Source of the DNA: a bacterium
Lineage (GTDB): Bacteria; Zhuqueibacterota; QNDG01; JAFGCO01
Assembly: GCA_016930535.1 (NCBI GenBank)
Contig: JAFGGN010000019.1
Location: 48,432 to 112,431 of the forward strand
Length of the DNA stretch: 64,000 nt
Direction: 5' to 3'
The position numbers were made by a program, and so were the translations under genes. Below the pieces are notes generated by a model that saw nothing but the letters and a program-made list of their open reading frames with translations, had not been told where the DNA came from and made no database searches. Below, piece after piece: positions 1 through 8,688 of the stretch (position 1 is its first letter; each line of letters begins with the position of its first letter).

Positions 1-70
1 CTGAGATTTAAATATGGATAGGAATATACAGGTTTGATAATTATATCAGGTTTTATACTCATAATCATCA

Positions 71-589
71 TTATTGATGCAATGGCTCATTTACGAAAAC
101 GACAAACGATCTTGCCCTAACGTCAGGCGGATCGATGGTCAACCGGCATATTCTGAAATCGGGATCGTCACCCTGGACATCTATGTCGAAGACGGCGTTC
201 ATACGGTTCCCGGAGTCGAAATGCAATGAATAATACATGAAAAAACCGGTCCACTTCTCATATCCGCTGGCCGAACTTCTCTGAAAATGATATTCGACGA
301 TATTACCGAATAGCAAACGAAGCTGATTAAATTGCCCGGAAAAATCATTTTCGGACAGCATCTCCTTGTCCGCAAATCTCAGATATAATGTATCAATTTT
401 ATTTTTTTCCATCAATGCCAAAAAATCATCAGTATCGGGCTTGTTCCTGTTCTCCCATCCTGCAAAATCGGCAGGTACAGGTCGTTTGGCGGATGTATCA
501 CTTTTAATTAGGTCATATACAAACTGACCGGTCCTCAGTATCAACGCCATAATCACAACCATTAACAGGATTCGTAAAAATGTCTTCAT
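71..589 (-). CDS. Hypothetical protein with N-terminal membrane anchor
   Basis: This 172-residue protein is not recognised. Residues 4-22 form a hydrophobic stretch after Met-Lys, so it is either exported with an uncleaved anchor or held in the inner membrane. The rest is polar with scattered aromatics, as in a small periplasmic domain, and no catalytic motif is visible. The start is supported by an AGAGGT Shine-Dalgarno-like sequence seven bases upstream of the ATG. It lies downstream of the toxin-antitoxin pair in the same direction and may share its transcript. It is AT-rich compared with the genes to its right, which fits an accessory region. Confidence 0.6.
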   Translation of the reverse strand: MKTFLRILLMVVIMALILRTGQFVYDLIKSDTSAKRPVPADFAGWENRNKPDTDDFLALMEKNKIDTLYLRFADKEMLSENDFSGQFNQLRLLFGNIVEYHFQRSSASGYEKWTGFFMYYSLHFDSGNRMNAVFDIDVQGDDPDFRICRLTIDPPDVRARSFVVFVNEPLHQ

Positions 590-764
590 GATTTTACCTC
601 TAGACCGGCAGAAAAATCATCTTGTGGTTGATCTGAGTTATGATTCCAAATATTTATTCCACTTGAATATAGATCGTTCTAACTCATAGTACCAGAAAGA
701 CTGTTCCTGTAGGGATAAACCGTTGCATATATATTGTTTATGAACACAAGCGGACCCGATTTGC

Positions 765-1031
765 TCAAGGAAAAAACCGATAAATATCCTTTCGATGCAG
801 TACCCTCTCCAAGACAATTGCATCCATTTACTCCCGGATACCCATCCGGTATTGACCAAAACGTACTTTATAACATCCCTCGTACCCATGCATTTTTTCT
901 ATACTCCCGGCCTTCGATATGTCTGTCATGCCGGGAAGTTCTTCAAACACAAATTTTTCGACGCGGATTCTGATTTTCGGAGGCAGATTGGCAAGTTCTT
1001 TTAGGAATCGTTTGCGGTATTTGACAGTCAA
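765..1031 (-). pseudogene. RelE/ParE-family toxin gene interrupted by an in-frame TAA
   Basis: The first 67 codons encode a RelE/ParE-type toxin (basic N-terminus, then a KVRFGQYRMGIRE segment). A TAA at 828-830 stops it. Directly after that stop, in the same frame, 20 more codons continue the family's C-terminal end (MDAIVLERVLHRKDIYRFFP) to a TGA at 765-767. Without the TAA the product would have about 88 residues, normal for RelE. The lost part contains the conserved VLHRKDIYR segment, which holds residues important for mRNA cleavage in the family, so the 67-residue product is probably inactive. The gene overlaps its antitoxin by 4 bp (ATGA). A sequencing error or stop-codon readthrough is not excluded. 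Confidence 0.85.
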
Positions 1032-1231
1032 GACGATTTCTCAAGATTATTGTAGAAGGCTTTTGCGTCTTTCACTGACAACACTTCTTCATTCGAGGTT
1101 TCCTGAATCAAATGATAAAGCGCATAATTCTCAAGGACTTCCTCGATTCGATGAAATGTATCGATATCCACCTGAACGGCGACCTTCCGATTGTTGTCAT
1201 CGACTATAAATGTTTTTTTGATATTCAGCAT
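1028..1231 (-). CDS. Phd/YefM- or RelB-like antitoxin
   Basis: This 67-residue acidic protein sits immediately upstream of the RelE-type toxin and overlaps it by 4 bp, the usual antitoxin-first order. The N-terminal half (VDDNNRKVAVQVDIDTF) resembles the DNA-binding and dimerisation segment of Phd/YefM or RelB antitoxins. The C-terminal half is helical and charged, as expected of the toxin-wrapping tail. GGAG lies five bases before the ATG, and a sigma70-like promoter lies about 35 bases further up. The antitoxin is intact while the toxin is broken. The exact family is uncertain because these proteins are short and diverge quickly. Confidence 0.75.
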   Translation of the reverse strand: MLNIKKTFIVDDNNRKVAVQVDIDTFHRIEEVLENYALYHLIQETSNEEVLSVKDAKAFYNNLEKSS

Positions 1232-1261
1232 TACAACTCCGGAATTACGGTTTATTACCGA

Positions 1262-1290
1262 AATATAAGCATATCAGCCGATGGGAACAA
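1262..1290 (-). promoter_or_regulatory. Predicted sigma70-type promoter of the toxin-antitoxin operon
   Basis: On the minus strand TTGTTC (1285-1290) is followed after 17 bases by TATATT (1262-1267), about 30 bases upstream of the antitoxin ATG. The -10 box is near consensus and the -35 is a half match. Such operons are normally autorepressed at this position by the antitoxin. Confidence 0.5.
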
Positions 1291-1390
1291 GTTAATTCCA
1301 AAAACTGGAATTGTATCGTTGATTCTTCAAAAATCATCCGGATTTGGACACCCTGATATTCAATCCTCCGTAAACGGTATATTACCGATC

Positions 1391-1446
1391 CATTCTTTAA
1401 TCTTCGTTCTTCGTTCTTCGTTCTTCGTTCTTTGTTCTTTGTTCTT
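1391..1446. repeat. Heptamer array (plus strand NGTTCTT) at the 3' end of the flippase-like gene
   Basis: Eight consecutive 7-nt units with consensus NRTTCTT on plus (AAGAAYN on minus). Four units in the middle are identical (CGTTCTT). The array contains the stop codon of the minus-strand flippase-like gene and encodes the last roughly 15 residues of that protein, giving a seven-residue peptide period (RTKNEE-type). Related arrays occur at 9088-9143, 10210-10265 and 19800-19841. Confidence 0.9.
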
Positions 1447-2467
1447 GCTTCCTGCCTTTCCTCTTCCCCCCGAACCCCTCGATCAGGTAGAAAAAGAATC
1501 CGGGTACGGAGCTGGTGAGCGCGGCCAGGAACCACATGATGGACACGCTGAAAGCCTGGGTGGGCGGGATGCCGATTTTGCCGAGAAAATACACGGTACC
1601 GCCCTCACGTATGCCGATGCCGCCCACGGACAGGGGCAGCGTGGTGAAGAGCAGCACGATCGGCGTGATGATGAAGAAATAGGCCAGCGGGATATGCACA
1701 TCCAGGGCGAGGGCGAGCAGGTAGGTGACAATCACGCGAACGGACTGAAAGATGATGGAAAGCACGAACACCACGGCCAGCATGAGCCTGTGCCTGCGGT
1801 ATGCGAACATGGACCTGGCTACATTGGCGAGCCAGGCGACGGTTCTGGCGATAAAATCGATCTTTTGAAAAACGGGATGCTCGAACAGATGCCTGAACTT
1901 GCGTGAAAATCCCAGCGCCAGAAGAAACAGGGGCATTGAAAACACCACGGCCAGCCACACGGCCCCGATGCTCCTGGCATACTCGGGCTGCCACAGACTG
2001 CTCACCGTGGCCAGCACCATGAGAGAAAAAAGGCCGATGAACCGGTTGATGGCCACGGCGGAAACCGCATGCGCGGAATCCTCCATATGCTGCGCGAATC
2101 CATAGGCCCTGAATATCTCCGTGCTCAGGCTCGTGGGCGAAACCGTGCCCAGAAATGTGCCCGTCATCATGATCTTGACCACGGTCCAGACCGGCAGATG
2201 AATGTCCCGGACCCGGAAAAGAAGAAACAGCCTCACGATTTCGATGCCCTGCTTGGCCAGGCTGAATAGCATGGCCAAAGCGAAGAGCCGCCAGTCCGCG
2301 GAAAGCAGCGTATCGATCAGGGAACGGGTATCTGCCGTATGAATGAGAAAATAAATGAGTGCGGCACTGATGATGAGCCGGATCAGAAACGCGGTCTGCT
2401 TTTTATGCCACTGGAATCTCAAGGTGTCGCTGATCTCCTCTGGTATATCCGATGGTAATTCTCTCAA
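1397..2467 (-). CDS. Flippase-like membrane protein (LPG_synthase_TM / AglD-YbhN family)
   Basis: This is a polytopic inner-membrane protein with about eight hydrophobic segments from residue 28 on, and it matches the flippase-like family (MprF N-terminal domain, AglD, YbhN). Recognisable pieces are the GTVSPTSLSTEIFRAY loop near residues 108-123 and LPLSVGGIGIREGG near residue 300. Members move lipid-linked substrates across the membrane, so a role with the neighbouring glycan locus is plausible. The last 15 or so residues are highly charged and come entirely from the heptamer array over the stop codon. They are probably not part of the original fold. The first in-frame start is a TTG overlapping the preceding acetyltransferase gene by 65 bp, so the true start may be a little downstream. 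Confidence 0.85.
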   Translation of the reverse strand: MRELPSDIPEEISDTLRFQWHKKQTAFLIRLIISAALIYFLIHTADTRSLIDTLLSADWRLFALAMLFSLAKQGIEIVRLFLLFRVRDIHLPVWTVVKIMMTGTFLGTVSPTSLSTEIFRAYGFAQHMEDSAHAVSAVAINRFIGLFSLMVLATVSSLWQPEYARSIGAVWLAVVFSMPLFLLALGFSRKFRHLFEHPVFQKIDFIARTVAWLANVARSMFAYRRHRLMLAVVFVLSIIFQSVRVIVTYLLALALDVHIPLAYFFIITPIVLLFTTLPLSVGGIGIREGGTVYFLGKIGIPPTQAFSVSIMWFLAALTSSVPGFFFYLIEGFGGKRKGRKQEQRTKNEERRTKNED

Positions 2468-2870
2468 CCGTGTGGCGTTTTTTCGCCATGCGCTTCAGTT
2501 CCTCGAGCATGGCATTCATCAATCCTCGATGTCCATTATCTCCATGCAAAGTATATGCCGGATCGATGGCGATGTGCAGCACGGACAGCGTGTCCGGTTT
2601 GAACTGTGCGATCAGGGCGACGCCCGCGAGCCGGTCATGGTCCAATGCGTACAGGCAGGCTGCATCCGGATGATCGGCCAGAACGATTCCGACCGAATCC
2701 CCCTGCACCTCGAGCGCAGGCTGTCCGAAGGCTTCCACCATGCGGACGATGGGTTCGAGATGCCTGTGCTGCTGCGGATTGAAAAAAAACAGCTGCTCCA
2801 GGTCCTGCCTGCAGGACTTGGAAAGACGGTCCGTAAATGTAAATCCGGAACCCATTTCTTCTATTCTCAT
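2403..2870 (-). CDS. GNAT-like acetyltransferase
   Basis: A 155-residue protein with a GNAT-like layout: a strand and helix region at 60-90 (AACLYALDHDRLAGVALIA), then the segment HIAIDPAYTLHGDNGHRGLMNAMLEEL's core at about 105-130, which resembles the acetyl-CoA-binding loop and following helix. The classical Q/RxxGxG/A motif is only loosely met (DNGHRG), so substrate and activity are uncertain. It lies between the FabG-like reductase and the flippase-like gene in one direction and overlaps the latter. It may modify a sugar or lipid of the polysaccharide locus. Confidence 0.65.
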   Translation of the reverse strand: MRIEEMGSGFTFTDRLSKSCRQDLEQLFFFNPQQHRHLEPIVRMVEAFGQPALEVQGDSVGIVLADHPDAACLYALDHDRLAGVALIAQFKPDTLSVLHIAIDPAYTLHGDNGHRGLMNAMLEELKRMAKKRHTVERITIGYTRGDQRHLEIPVA

Positions 2871-2927
2871 CCTGATAAATAATCAACCGTAGCTGCGGAC
2901 CGGTCCGGTATTAAAAACGATCCCCGG

Positions 2928-3689
2928 TCACACCATGGTATATCCGCCGTCCACGGACAGGGCCGTTCCTGTCACCCACCGGGCCTGGTCCGACAGGAGG
3001 TAGACACAGGCGTGGGCCACATCTTCGGGTGTACCCAGCCCGAGGGGATGGGACACGGAAATCGCGGATTTGGCCTCATCGGTCAGTGTCGCGAACAGAT
3101 GGTCGGACATGGGCGTACCCTCGACATGTCCGGGGCAGACACAGTTGACGCGTATGTTTTTTGAACTCAGTTCCGCGGCCATGGCACGCACGCCCGAAAC
3201 AAGGGCCCCCTTGCTGGCGCAGTAGCCGACGAGACCGCTCTGGCCAACCAGGCCCATGGTGGACGAAATGAATATATAACTGCCTCCGGCTGCATCCCTG
3301 ACCTTTTTCGCGCAAAGAAGCCGGGCCAGCTCGAAACCCGCGATGACGTTCACCGCAAAAAGGGATTCATAATCCGAAGACCGCATATTGCGCAGCGGCA
3401 GGGTGATTTCCATGCCCGCAGAATGAATGAATCCGTACACGGGACCGTTCTCTGCGCTCCGGTCCACAAGCGTCGTCAGCGCCGGGTAATCGGTGATATC
3501 CTGGCTGAAAAAGGTATGGCCCTCTCCTTCCAGCGACTCACAGACGGCCCGCAGGCGCTCCCCGTTCCTCGCTACCAGAACGACACGTCCGCCCAGGCGG
3601 GCAATGCGTTCGGCACAGGCCTTTCCGAGGCCCGCCGAAGCGCCGGTCACAAGGATGGTTTTCCCGGACAGCAATTGCGTTTCATTCAT
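2928..3689 (-). CDS. SDR-family oxidoreductase (FabG-like 3-oxoacyl-ACP reductase type)
   Basis: Classical short-chain dehydrogenase of 253 residues. It has the TGASAGLG nucleotide-binding motif at 16-23, an active-site Ser in FISSTMG, the YCASK Tyr-Lys pair near 154-158, and the C-terminal VTGTALSVDGGY signature shared by FabG-type enzymes. These enzymes reduce 3-oxoacyl-ACP or sugar/alcohol carbonyls with NAD(P)H. Two KAS III genes and an acyl carrier protein lie 5-8 kb upstream in the same locus, so reduction of a 3-oxoacyl-ACP for a glycan substituent is a reasonable inference. Sugar reduction is the alternative. AGGAAATAAG precedes the ATG. Confidence 0.88.
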   Translation of the reverse strand: MNETQLLSGKTILVTGASAGLGKACAERIARLGGRVVLVARNGERLRAVCESLEGEGHTFFSQDITDYPALTTLVDRSAENGPVYGFIHSAGMEITLPLRNMRSSDYESLFAVNVIAGFELARLLCAKKVRDAAGGSYIFISSTMGLVGQSGLVGYCASKGALVSGVRAMAAELSSKNIRVNCVCPGHVEGTPMSDHLFATLTDEAKSAISVSHPLGLGTPEDVAHACVYLLSDQARWVTGTALSVDGGYTMV

Positions 3690-3844
3690 CTTATTTCCTA
3701 TGGATATGGATCAGAGGAAAATCGTGTTTCAACTTAGGAAAATATTTAAATAAAATCAATGTGTTTCATTGAATTTTCCTTTGATTTGACCTGATTTTCT
3801 CCTAACTTTTCCAGAACCCGGAGTATAGCAGAGAGGAGCCGGCC

Positions 3845-5050
3845 TTGCCCGCAAACGAACACCGAATGATCCGTTTTTTTTATTCAGGATCGGTTTCACT
3901 GTCGATTCTTCTGTCCATCCTGACAGTTCAGAAATGGAATCCGCATGCGTTTCTGATTCTGTTCTTCACAGCGGCGCTCCTGACCGGGCGGATGTGGAGC
4001 CGAAGACAGGAACGGCGCATGAAACCGGCCGGTATTCTCATGACCCTGGCCATGCTGAATTTGCTCTTCATGGTGCCCGAGCTGGGCCTGCGCGCGGCCC
4101 GTTTCAGATATGAATCCGGCATTCAGTTCGGACATCCCAGGCCCACGCATTTTATCAATTTCATCACGGACAAGGACCTGTTTTACACGCTCGATCCCAA
4201 AAGCAGGCATGTCAATGCCTTCGGATTCCCGGGACACGACATCAAAATACCGAAACCGGCCAACACCGTCCGCCTCCTTTACCTGGGGGATTCCTGCACA
4301 CAGCAGGGCTACCCGGCCTATGTGGAAAAAGCACTGAACCGGATGATGCCGGACTCACTCTATGCGGAATCCGTGCCCCTGGCACTGTCCGGATACACGT
4401 CGTATCAGGGACGGATCGTGGCCGAGAAATTCGGACTGCAGGTGGAACCGGATGCGGTCTTCGTGTACTACGGATGGAACGATCACTGGCTGGCCTTCGG
4501 TGCCAGGGATTCCCGGAAAAAAATGCACGACGTGCCCAGGTGGTTCAGCCTCATCCAGCACGCACGGGTAGTGCAATGGGTATTCTGGATGCAGCATAAA
4601 ATCAAGGGCACGGCGACCGGCCCCCTGGACGAGGTCCGTGTCCCTCCGGATGAATACGATGCGAATTTACGGGATATTGTCACCCGTTTCAAAAATAAAA
4701 ACGTGCCGGTGATTCTGATCACCGCGCCTTCGGCCCATCATGCGCTGGGTGTGCCGGACTATCTGATCGAAAACCAGTTTGCCCGCAGCAAAACCGATGT
4801 TCTGGATATGCATGACCGATACAACGAAACGGTCCGTGCCATAGCCAGGGACATGCAGGTACCCCTGATCGATCTGGCCGAAATCATGGGGAAAATGTCC
4901 GATTCGGAACAGAAACAGATTTTTCTTTCTGACGGGATTCACTTTACCGAAAAAGGGCTGGAAGCGGTGGCGGATGACATCGTCACTTTTTTAAAGCAAG
5001 GCGGATTTCCTGAAATGCCATGCGGGAAGGACCGGATGTCTCAACCCTGA
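3845..5050 (+). CDS. Membrane-anchored SGNH/GDSL-family hydrolase or O-acyl esterase
   Basis: About 400 residues. The first 80 contain two to three hydrophobic segments, so the protein is anchored in the inner membrane. The SGNH catalytic blocks follow: block I LYLGDSCTQQG near 145-155 (nucleophile Ser), block III YYGWNDHW near 208 (Asn) and block V DGIHFTEKG near 363 (Asp and His). Such proteins in polysaccharide loci remove or transfer acyl groups on glycans. It is the only plus-strand gene in the locus and overlaps the end of the convergent glycosyltransferase gene by 68 bp. The TTG start is preferred over the ATG at 3866 because AGGAG lies six bases before the TTG. Confidence 0.85.
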   Translation: MPANEHRMIRFFYSGSVSLSILLSILTVQKWNPHAFLILFFTAALLTGRMWSRRQERRMKPAGILMTLAMLNLLFMVPELGLRAARFRYESGIQFGHPRPTHFINFITDKDLFYTLDPKSRHVNAFGFPGHDIKIPKPANTVRLLYLGDSCTQQGYPAYVEKALNRMMPDSLYAESVPLALSGYTSYQGRIVAEKFGLQVEPDAVFVYYGWNDHWLAFGARDSRKKMHDVPRWFSLIQHARVVQWVFWMQHKIKGTATGPLDEVRVPPDEYDANLRDIVTRFKNKNVPVILITAPSAHHALGVPDYLIENQFARSKTDVLDMHDRYNETVRAIARDMQVPLIDLAEIMGKMSDSEQKQIFLSDGIHFTEKGLEAVADDIVTFLKQGGFPEMPCGKDRMSQP

Positions 5051-6869
5051 CGGTTCCCTTTCCTGAGTCATCCGTCATCACGGACACCTGAATGCCCGCC
5101 CGGGACGGCCAGACACTGCCGGTCCACTGCCCCCGGGGCAGCTGAATATTTTCAAGAACGAGCGGCATTGTATCCGTTAACGCAACGGTCAGATTTCCGG
5201 ATCCGGCCAGAAACGCGGGTGCTTCCGGTTCGCTGCTGAAAAGAAACGCCGGAATCACGATATCGCCGCCCTCTTGACGGATCCCGATTTTATCACTGGT
5301 CATGCGGGCCCAGAACCGGGCCAGCACCTGCCTGTCTCCTTCTCCGGTCAGAAAATGCACGCGTGTATATTGTTCGTAAAACCTGGGATCTGCCAGCATA
5401 TCACGCCCGCTCCGGAACTCCGTGATAAACAATCCAGGCGGGATGGCGAACATGATCAGATCCGGATTCCGGCCGAGCACATAATCCCCGTCTCCCAGTT
5501 CATGCCCGATTCGGCCGCTGCCGAAATCCTCCGGCGCATGCCTGGGTATATAATAATCGTTCAGACCCAGCATGTCCACACAGGGCAGCCCGGACCAGAA
5601 TGGCAGGGCGCCCGCCGCATCCACAGCCAGCAAAGGCTGTTGACTGCCGAAAACCTGCCTTAAAAAGAGACCGATGGTCTTTCCGTCCCATTCCCATCGC
5701 TCGTAGACGGCTTTTTTGTTGAACCTGTTTTCATAGCGGAACTGCTGACCGTGAAAAACGGCCAGGGTCACCAGGCCGGCCAGAACGAGACCTGTGCGCC
5801 ATCCCGGACGGGCAAGCCCGTCCCAGAGCGTCACGCTGCCAAGAATCAGGATGAACACCAGAACCGTCATCACGGGTACCATGTGCCGGAATGCCAGAAA
5901 TATATCGCCGCCGATAAACACTAGATAGAGAAGCCAGATTCCGGCCGTCATCAGAAGCGGCATGGCGGCAGCGCGCGTTTGCCGGCGGCCAATCAGGATG
6001 ATGATCAGGACTGTGCCTGCAAGCGACAACGGAAGATGGGTTGTAAAGGCGAGCCAGACATATCTCAAACCCATCGCGAGATGCGTGTCCGAAGGGCTGA
6101 TCTTGACAAGCGCCGTGTTCGGCACCCATTCACCGTAATAAATGTACCGGAAAATCAGCTGTCCGCCGTAAAAAAGGACCGGCAGAGCAGCGATTTGAAT
6201 CATGCGTTTTATCGTGGAAGTACGGAGGCCGTTCAGCCATACGCTCAGGATGATACCGGCCGTGAACAGGGGCCCGTCGGGGCGTGTCACAGCCAATAGT
6301 CCCAGACACAGGGAAAGCAGCCAGCCCCAGGATCCGCTTCCGGATTTGGACCGGAACATGAGCAGACCGAATGCCAGGGACCAGGCCAGAAGAAAGGCAA
6401 TCAGGGGCTGTTCCAGTCCGCCGATGGCCCATATCGCCATGGTGCCCGAAAATGCAAAACCGGCGAATCCGGGCAGAAGAAACAGGGGCGACCGGCCTGG
6501 AAAAGCCTTTGTAAACCAGAACAGTGCGGCGGCCGGAACACCGGCCATACATAAAAATCCGAGAATACGGGCGGCGGCCACAAGGTCGAATCCAAGGGCA
6601 CCCAGCCCCGCACAGCACAGCACCCACAGCAGATTGGAATATCCCTCCACACGATGCCCGTCCGTCCAGGTGAGCCCATGCCCCTGAAGCAGCCGTTCCG
6701 CATAGCGAAGCGATATCAGGGAATCGTCACTGAGAAATGGCATATAATAACGGACATGCGAATAGAAAAAAAGCAGCGGCAGGACGGCGATTCCCGCCCA
6801 CAGCAGGATCCGGAACCAGCGCCTTCCGTTCAGGCTTTTCAGCCAGGTCACCAGGAGGGCTGCATCCAT
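4983..6869 (-). CDS. AftB/ZomB-like GT-C membrane glycosyltransferase, copy 1
   Basis: A 628-residue integral membrane protein with roughly ten hydrophobic segments and a large C-terminal soluble domain, the GT-C plan. The first loop after TM1 holds the acidic motif FLSDDSLISLRYAERLLQG followed by HRVEGYSNLLW, characteristic of the mycobacterial AftB / Legionella ZomB group, which uses polyprenyl-phosphate sugars on the periplasmic face. It is adjacent and homologous to the next gene upstream (6848-8677), a tandem pair. The ATG at 6869 is chosen because AGGAG lies six bases upstream. The reading frame continues to 6926 but that would overlap the neighbour by 79 bp. Confidence 0.82.
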   Translation of the reverse strand: MDAALLVTWLKSLNGRRWFRILLWAGIAVLPLLFFYSHVRYYMPFLSDDSLISLRYAERLLQGHGLTWTDGHRVEGYSNLLWVLCCAGLGALGFDLVAAARILGFLCMAGVPAAALFWFTKAFPGRSPLFLLPGFAGFAFSGTMAIWAIGGLEQPLIAFLLAWSLAFGLLMFRSKSGSGSWGWLLSLCLGLLAVTRPDGPLFTAGIILSVWLNGLRTSTIKRMIQIAALPVLFYGGQLIFRYIYYGEWVPNTALVKISPSDTHLAMGLRYVWLAFTTHLPLSLAGTVLIIILIGRRQTRAAAMPLLMTAGIWLLYLVFIGGDIFLAFRHMVPVMTVLVFILILGSVTLWDGLARPGWRTGLVLAGLVTLAVFHGQQFRYENRFNKKAVYERWEWDGKTIGLFLRQVFGSQQPLLAVDAAGALPFWSGLPCVDMLGLNDYYIPRHAPEDFGSGRIGHELGDGDYVLGRNPDLIMFAIPPGLFITEFRSGRDMLADPRFYEQYTRVHFLTGEGDRQVLARFWARMTSDKIGIRQEGGDIVIPAFLFSSEPEAPAFLAGSGNLTVALTDTMPLVLENIQLPRGQWTGSVWPSRAGIQVSVMTDDSGKGTVRVETSGPSRMAFQEIRLALKK

Positions 6870-8677
6870 TCGTCGCTCCTCTTGTCGGTAATCGAAGACC
6901 AGTCGCAGGCAAAAATGGTCCGCCATGTATCCGCCTGAACGGGATAGGGCAGGCAGTGCTCCTGAAAAAGCGGATGAAAATACAAGGCCCCGGCAGCGGC
7001 CCAGTCACCGGTCATATGTTTCTCCATTTCCTCCTCGGAAACCGGGAGCCTGAAATTCGCCACCACATAATCCGGCTTCAGCTGACCGAGTGAATAATCA
7101 TAATCGAATTTGTTGTGACCCGCCTTGGCTTCGGCGCTCTGAACCGGCATGCGGGCGATGACGCGGTCACTCTTGCCAAGCAGATCGATTCCCGGACGTT
7201 CGGAAAAATAAAAGCTGTTCCCGGCCCAGGCGTCGGCCACTTTGGCCTCCACGGGTGTATTGGCCCTGATCCACAGCCCAAGTTCGACATTGTATATGTC
7301 CGCGGGACGCGGAATCAGCGTGAACAGCGTATAACCGGGGAATATAACCGGCATGGTCACCAGACAGATCAGCGTGGCCAGCGCCTGGCTCCGTTTGGAT
7401 AAATGCAGTTTCTGAATTCCCATAAAGGCCATAATGAAGATCAGCGGGAGAATCGGAAGAAAAAACCGGAAATGATGAAATGCATCTCCGCCTGTATATA
7501 TGACATAGGCCGTATACAGGATAATCAGACCCGCCAGCAGAAAATTGACTTTTTTCCGTGTAAAACTGAGACCGAACAGTCCGGCGATCACGAAAAGAAA
7601 ATAATGCTTGATAAATCCGAACGCGTAACGCAGGCCCGGAACCCACCGTTCATCCCACTGGCCTATCTTCAGATAGGCCGTATTGGGCAGCCAGTCGCCG
7701 TAGTACCAGATCCTGAACAGAAGATGCGCGCCAGGTATAATGAGTGCGGTCAGCATTCGAAGCAGCACGGTTTTTTTTCGGTCGTGTAAAAGCAGCGCAA
7801 ACAAAAAGAGCAGCCCTGAAAGAACGAATGCATCCGAACGGATCACGGCCAGAACACCGATTAAAAAACAGGTCAGAAATCCGGGAGCACCCTGCTCCGC
7901 CTCCCTGACAATCCGGTTCAGCGACCAGAGCAGCACCAGAATCATCAGCGGTATTTCGAAACCGGCCATGGTCATAAAGAGCAGATCCCGGTTGAGAATG
8001 AAAGCCAGAAGCACCCCCGCCTTGACCCAGTCCCTGCACCGGAGGGCACACAGCAGCCGGTGAAGAAGCAACAGTGCACCGATGGAAATGAGAAGATTGA
8101 GAATCAGAACCACGAGCGCCATCCGGTACACGGGAACAGGCAGGTAATGACATCCGGCCATCATCAGTGTCCAGAGCGGATTGGAGTATCCTTCGACCCG
8201 CTCACCCGGGTTCCAGACCCAGCCGTGCCCCTGCGCCAGGTTCTTCGCATAACGCATGGAAATCATCGGGTCATCGCCCAGAAACCAGGTGCGGTGATTG
8301 AAAATTACCGCACTGTGTCCCCAAAGGGCCACAGGAAGCCACAGGATCACCATGACAAACACGGCCGTAACGACAACCTGCCTGTCGTTCTCAATCCACC
8401 GCGTACACTGTTCTCCGCGTCTGAGCAGAAGCAGGGCCAGAATCACCAGCACGATCCCCAGAACCATCGCTTCCCAGCCCAGCAGCGCTAAATGTCCCTC
8501 CCATCGCGGAGGCAGATTATGCGGGGCGGGCGGCTGCCGGTTCCACATGTCGATCAGCCGGGCTTCGACAGTCCGTGCCACTGCCGGCTGCGAGACGATA
8601 GCCAGACCCAGAACAAAGGACAGAACACCGCAGACCAGCAAAATACGGAGAATAATTTGCGTCACATGAGTCTTCAA
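6848..8677 (-). CDS. AftB/ZomB-like GT-C membrane glycosyltransferase, copy 2
   Basis: A 609-residue polytopic protein with the same signature as its neighbour: WFLGDDPMISMRYAKNLAQ in the first periplasmic loop followed by GERVEGYSNPLWTL, then multiple membrane helices and a soluble C-terminal region. The Asp pair is the expected catalytic site for a polyprenyl-phosphate-sugar donor. It has an extra N-terminal helix and linker (residues 1-100) absent from copy 1. It ends 22 bp inside the start of copy 1, so translation is probably coupled. The acyl carrier protein gene starts this block. The transferred sugar cannot be told from sequence. Confidence 0.82.
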   Translation of the reverse strand: MKTHVTQIILRILLVCGVLSFVLGLAIVSQPAVARTVEARLIDMWNRQPPAPHNLPPRWEGHLALLGWEAMVLGIVLVILALLLLRRGEQCTRWIENDRQVVVTAVFVMVILWLPVALWGHSAVIFNHRTWFLGDDPMISMRYAKNLAQGHGWVWNPGERVEGYSNPLWTLMMAGCHYLPVPVYRMALVVLILNLLISIGALLLLHRLLCALRCRDWVKAGVLLAFILNRDLLFMTMAGFEIPLMILVLLWSLNRIVREAEQGAPGFLTCFLIGVLAVIRSDAFVLSGLLFLFALLLHDRKKTVLLRMLTALIIPGAHLLFRIWYYGDWLPNTAYLKIGQWDERWVPGLRYAFGFIKHYFLFVIAGLFGLSFTRKKVNFLLAGLIILYTAYVIYTGGDAFHHFRFFLPILPLIFIMAFMGIQKLHLSKRSQALATLICLVTMPVIFPGYTLFTLIPRPADIYNVELGLWIRANTPVEAKVADAWAGNSFYFSERPGIDLLGKSDRVIARMPVQSAEAKAGHNKFDYDYSLGQLKPDYVVANFRLPVSEEEMEKHMTGDWAAAGALYFHPLFQEHCLPYPVQADTWRTIFACDWSSITDKRSDEWMQPSW

Positions 8678-8688
8678 CGGTCAAATCC

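Noticed and set aside
638..889. Open frame of 83 codons on minus beside the toxin gene
   Set aside because: It overlaps the C-terminal part of the RelE-type gene in another frame; the correct RelE end is found in the toxin frame.
1391..1446. Heptamer arrays as CRISPR
   Set aside because: Units are 7 nt without spacers and no cas genes are present.
1112..1906. Long plus-strand open frame opposite the flippase-like gene
   Set aside because: Composition is typical of an antisense frame of a membrane protein gene, and its start lies in the antitoxin gene.
4983..5050. Overlap of convergent SGNH and GT-C genes as a sign of frameshift
   Set aside because: Both proteins keep a normal C-terminus; a short tail-to-tail overlap is common.
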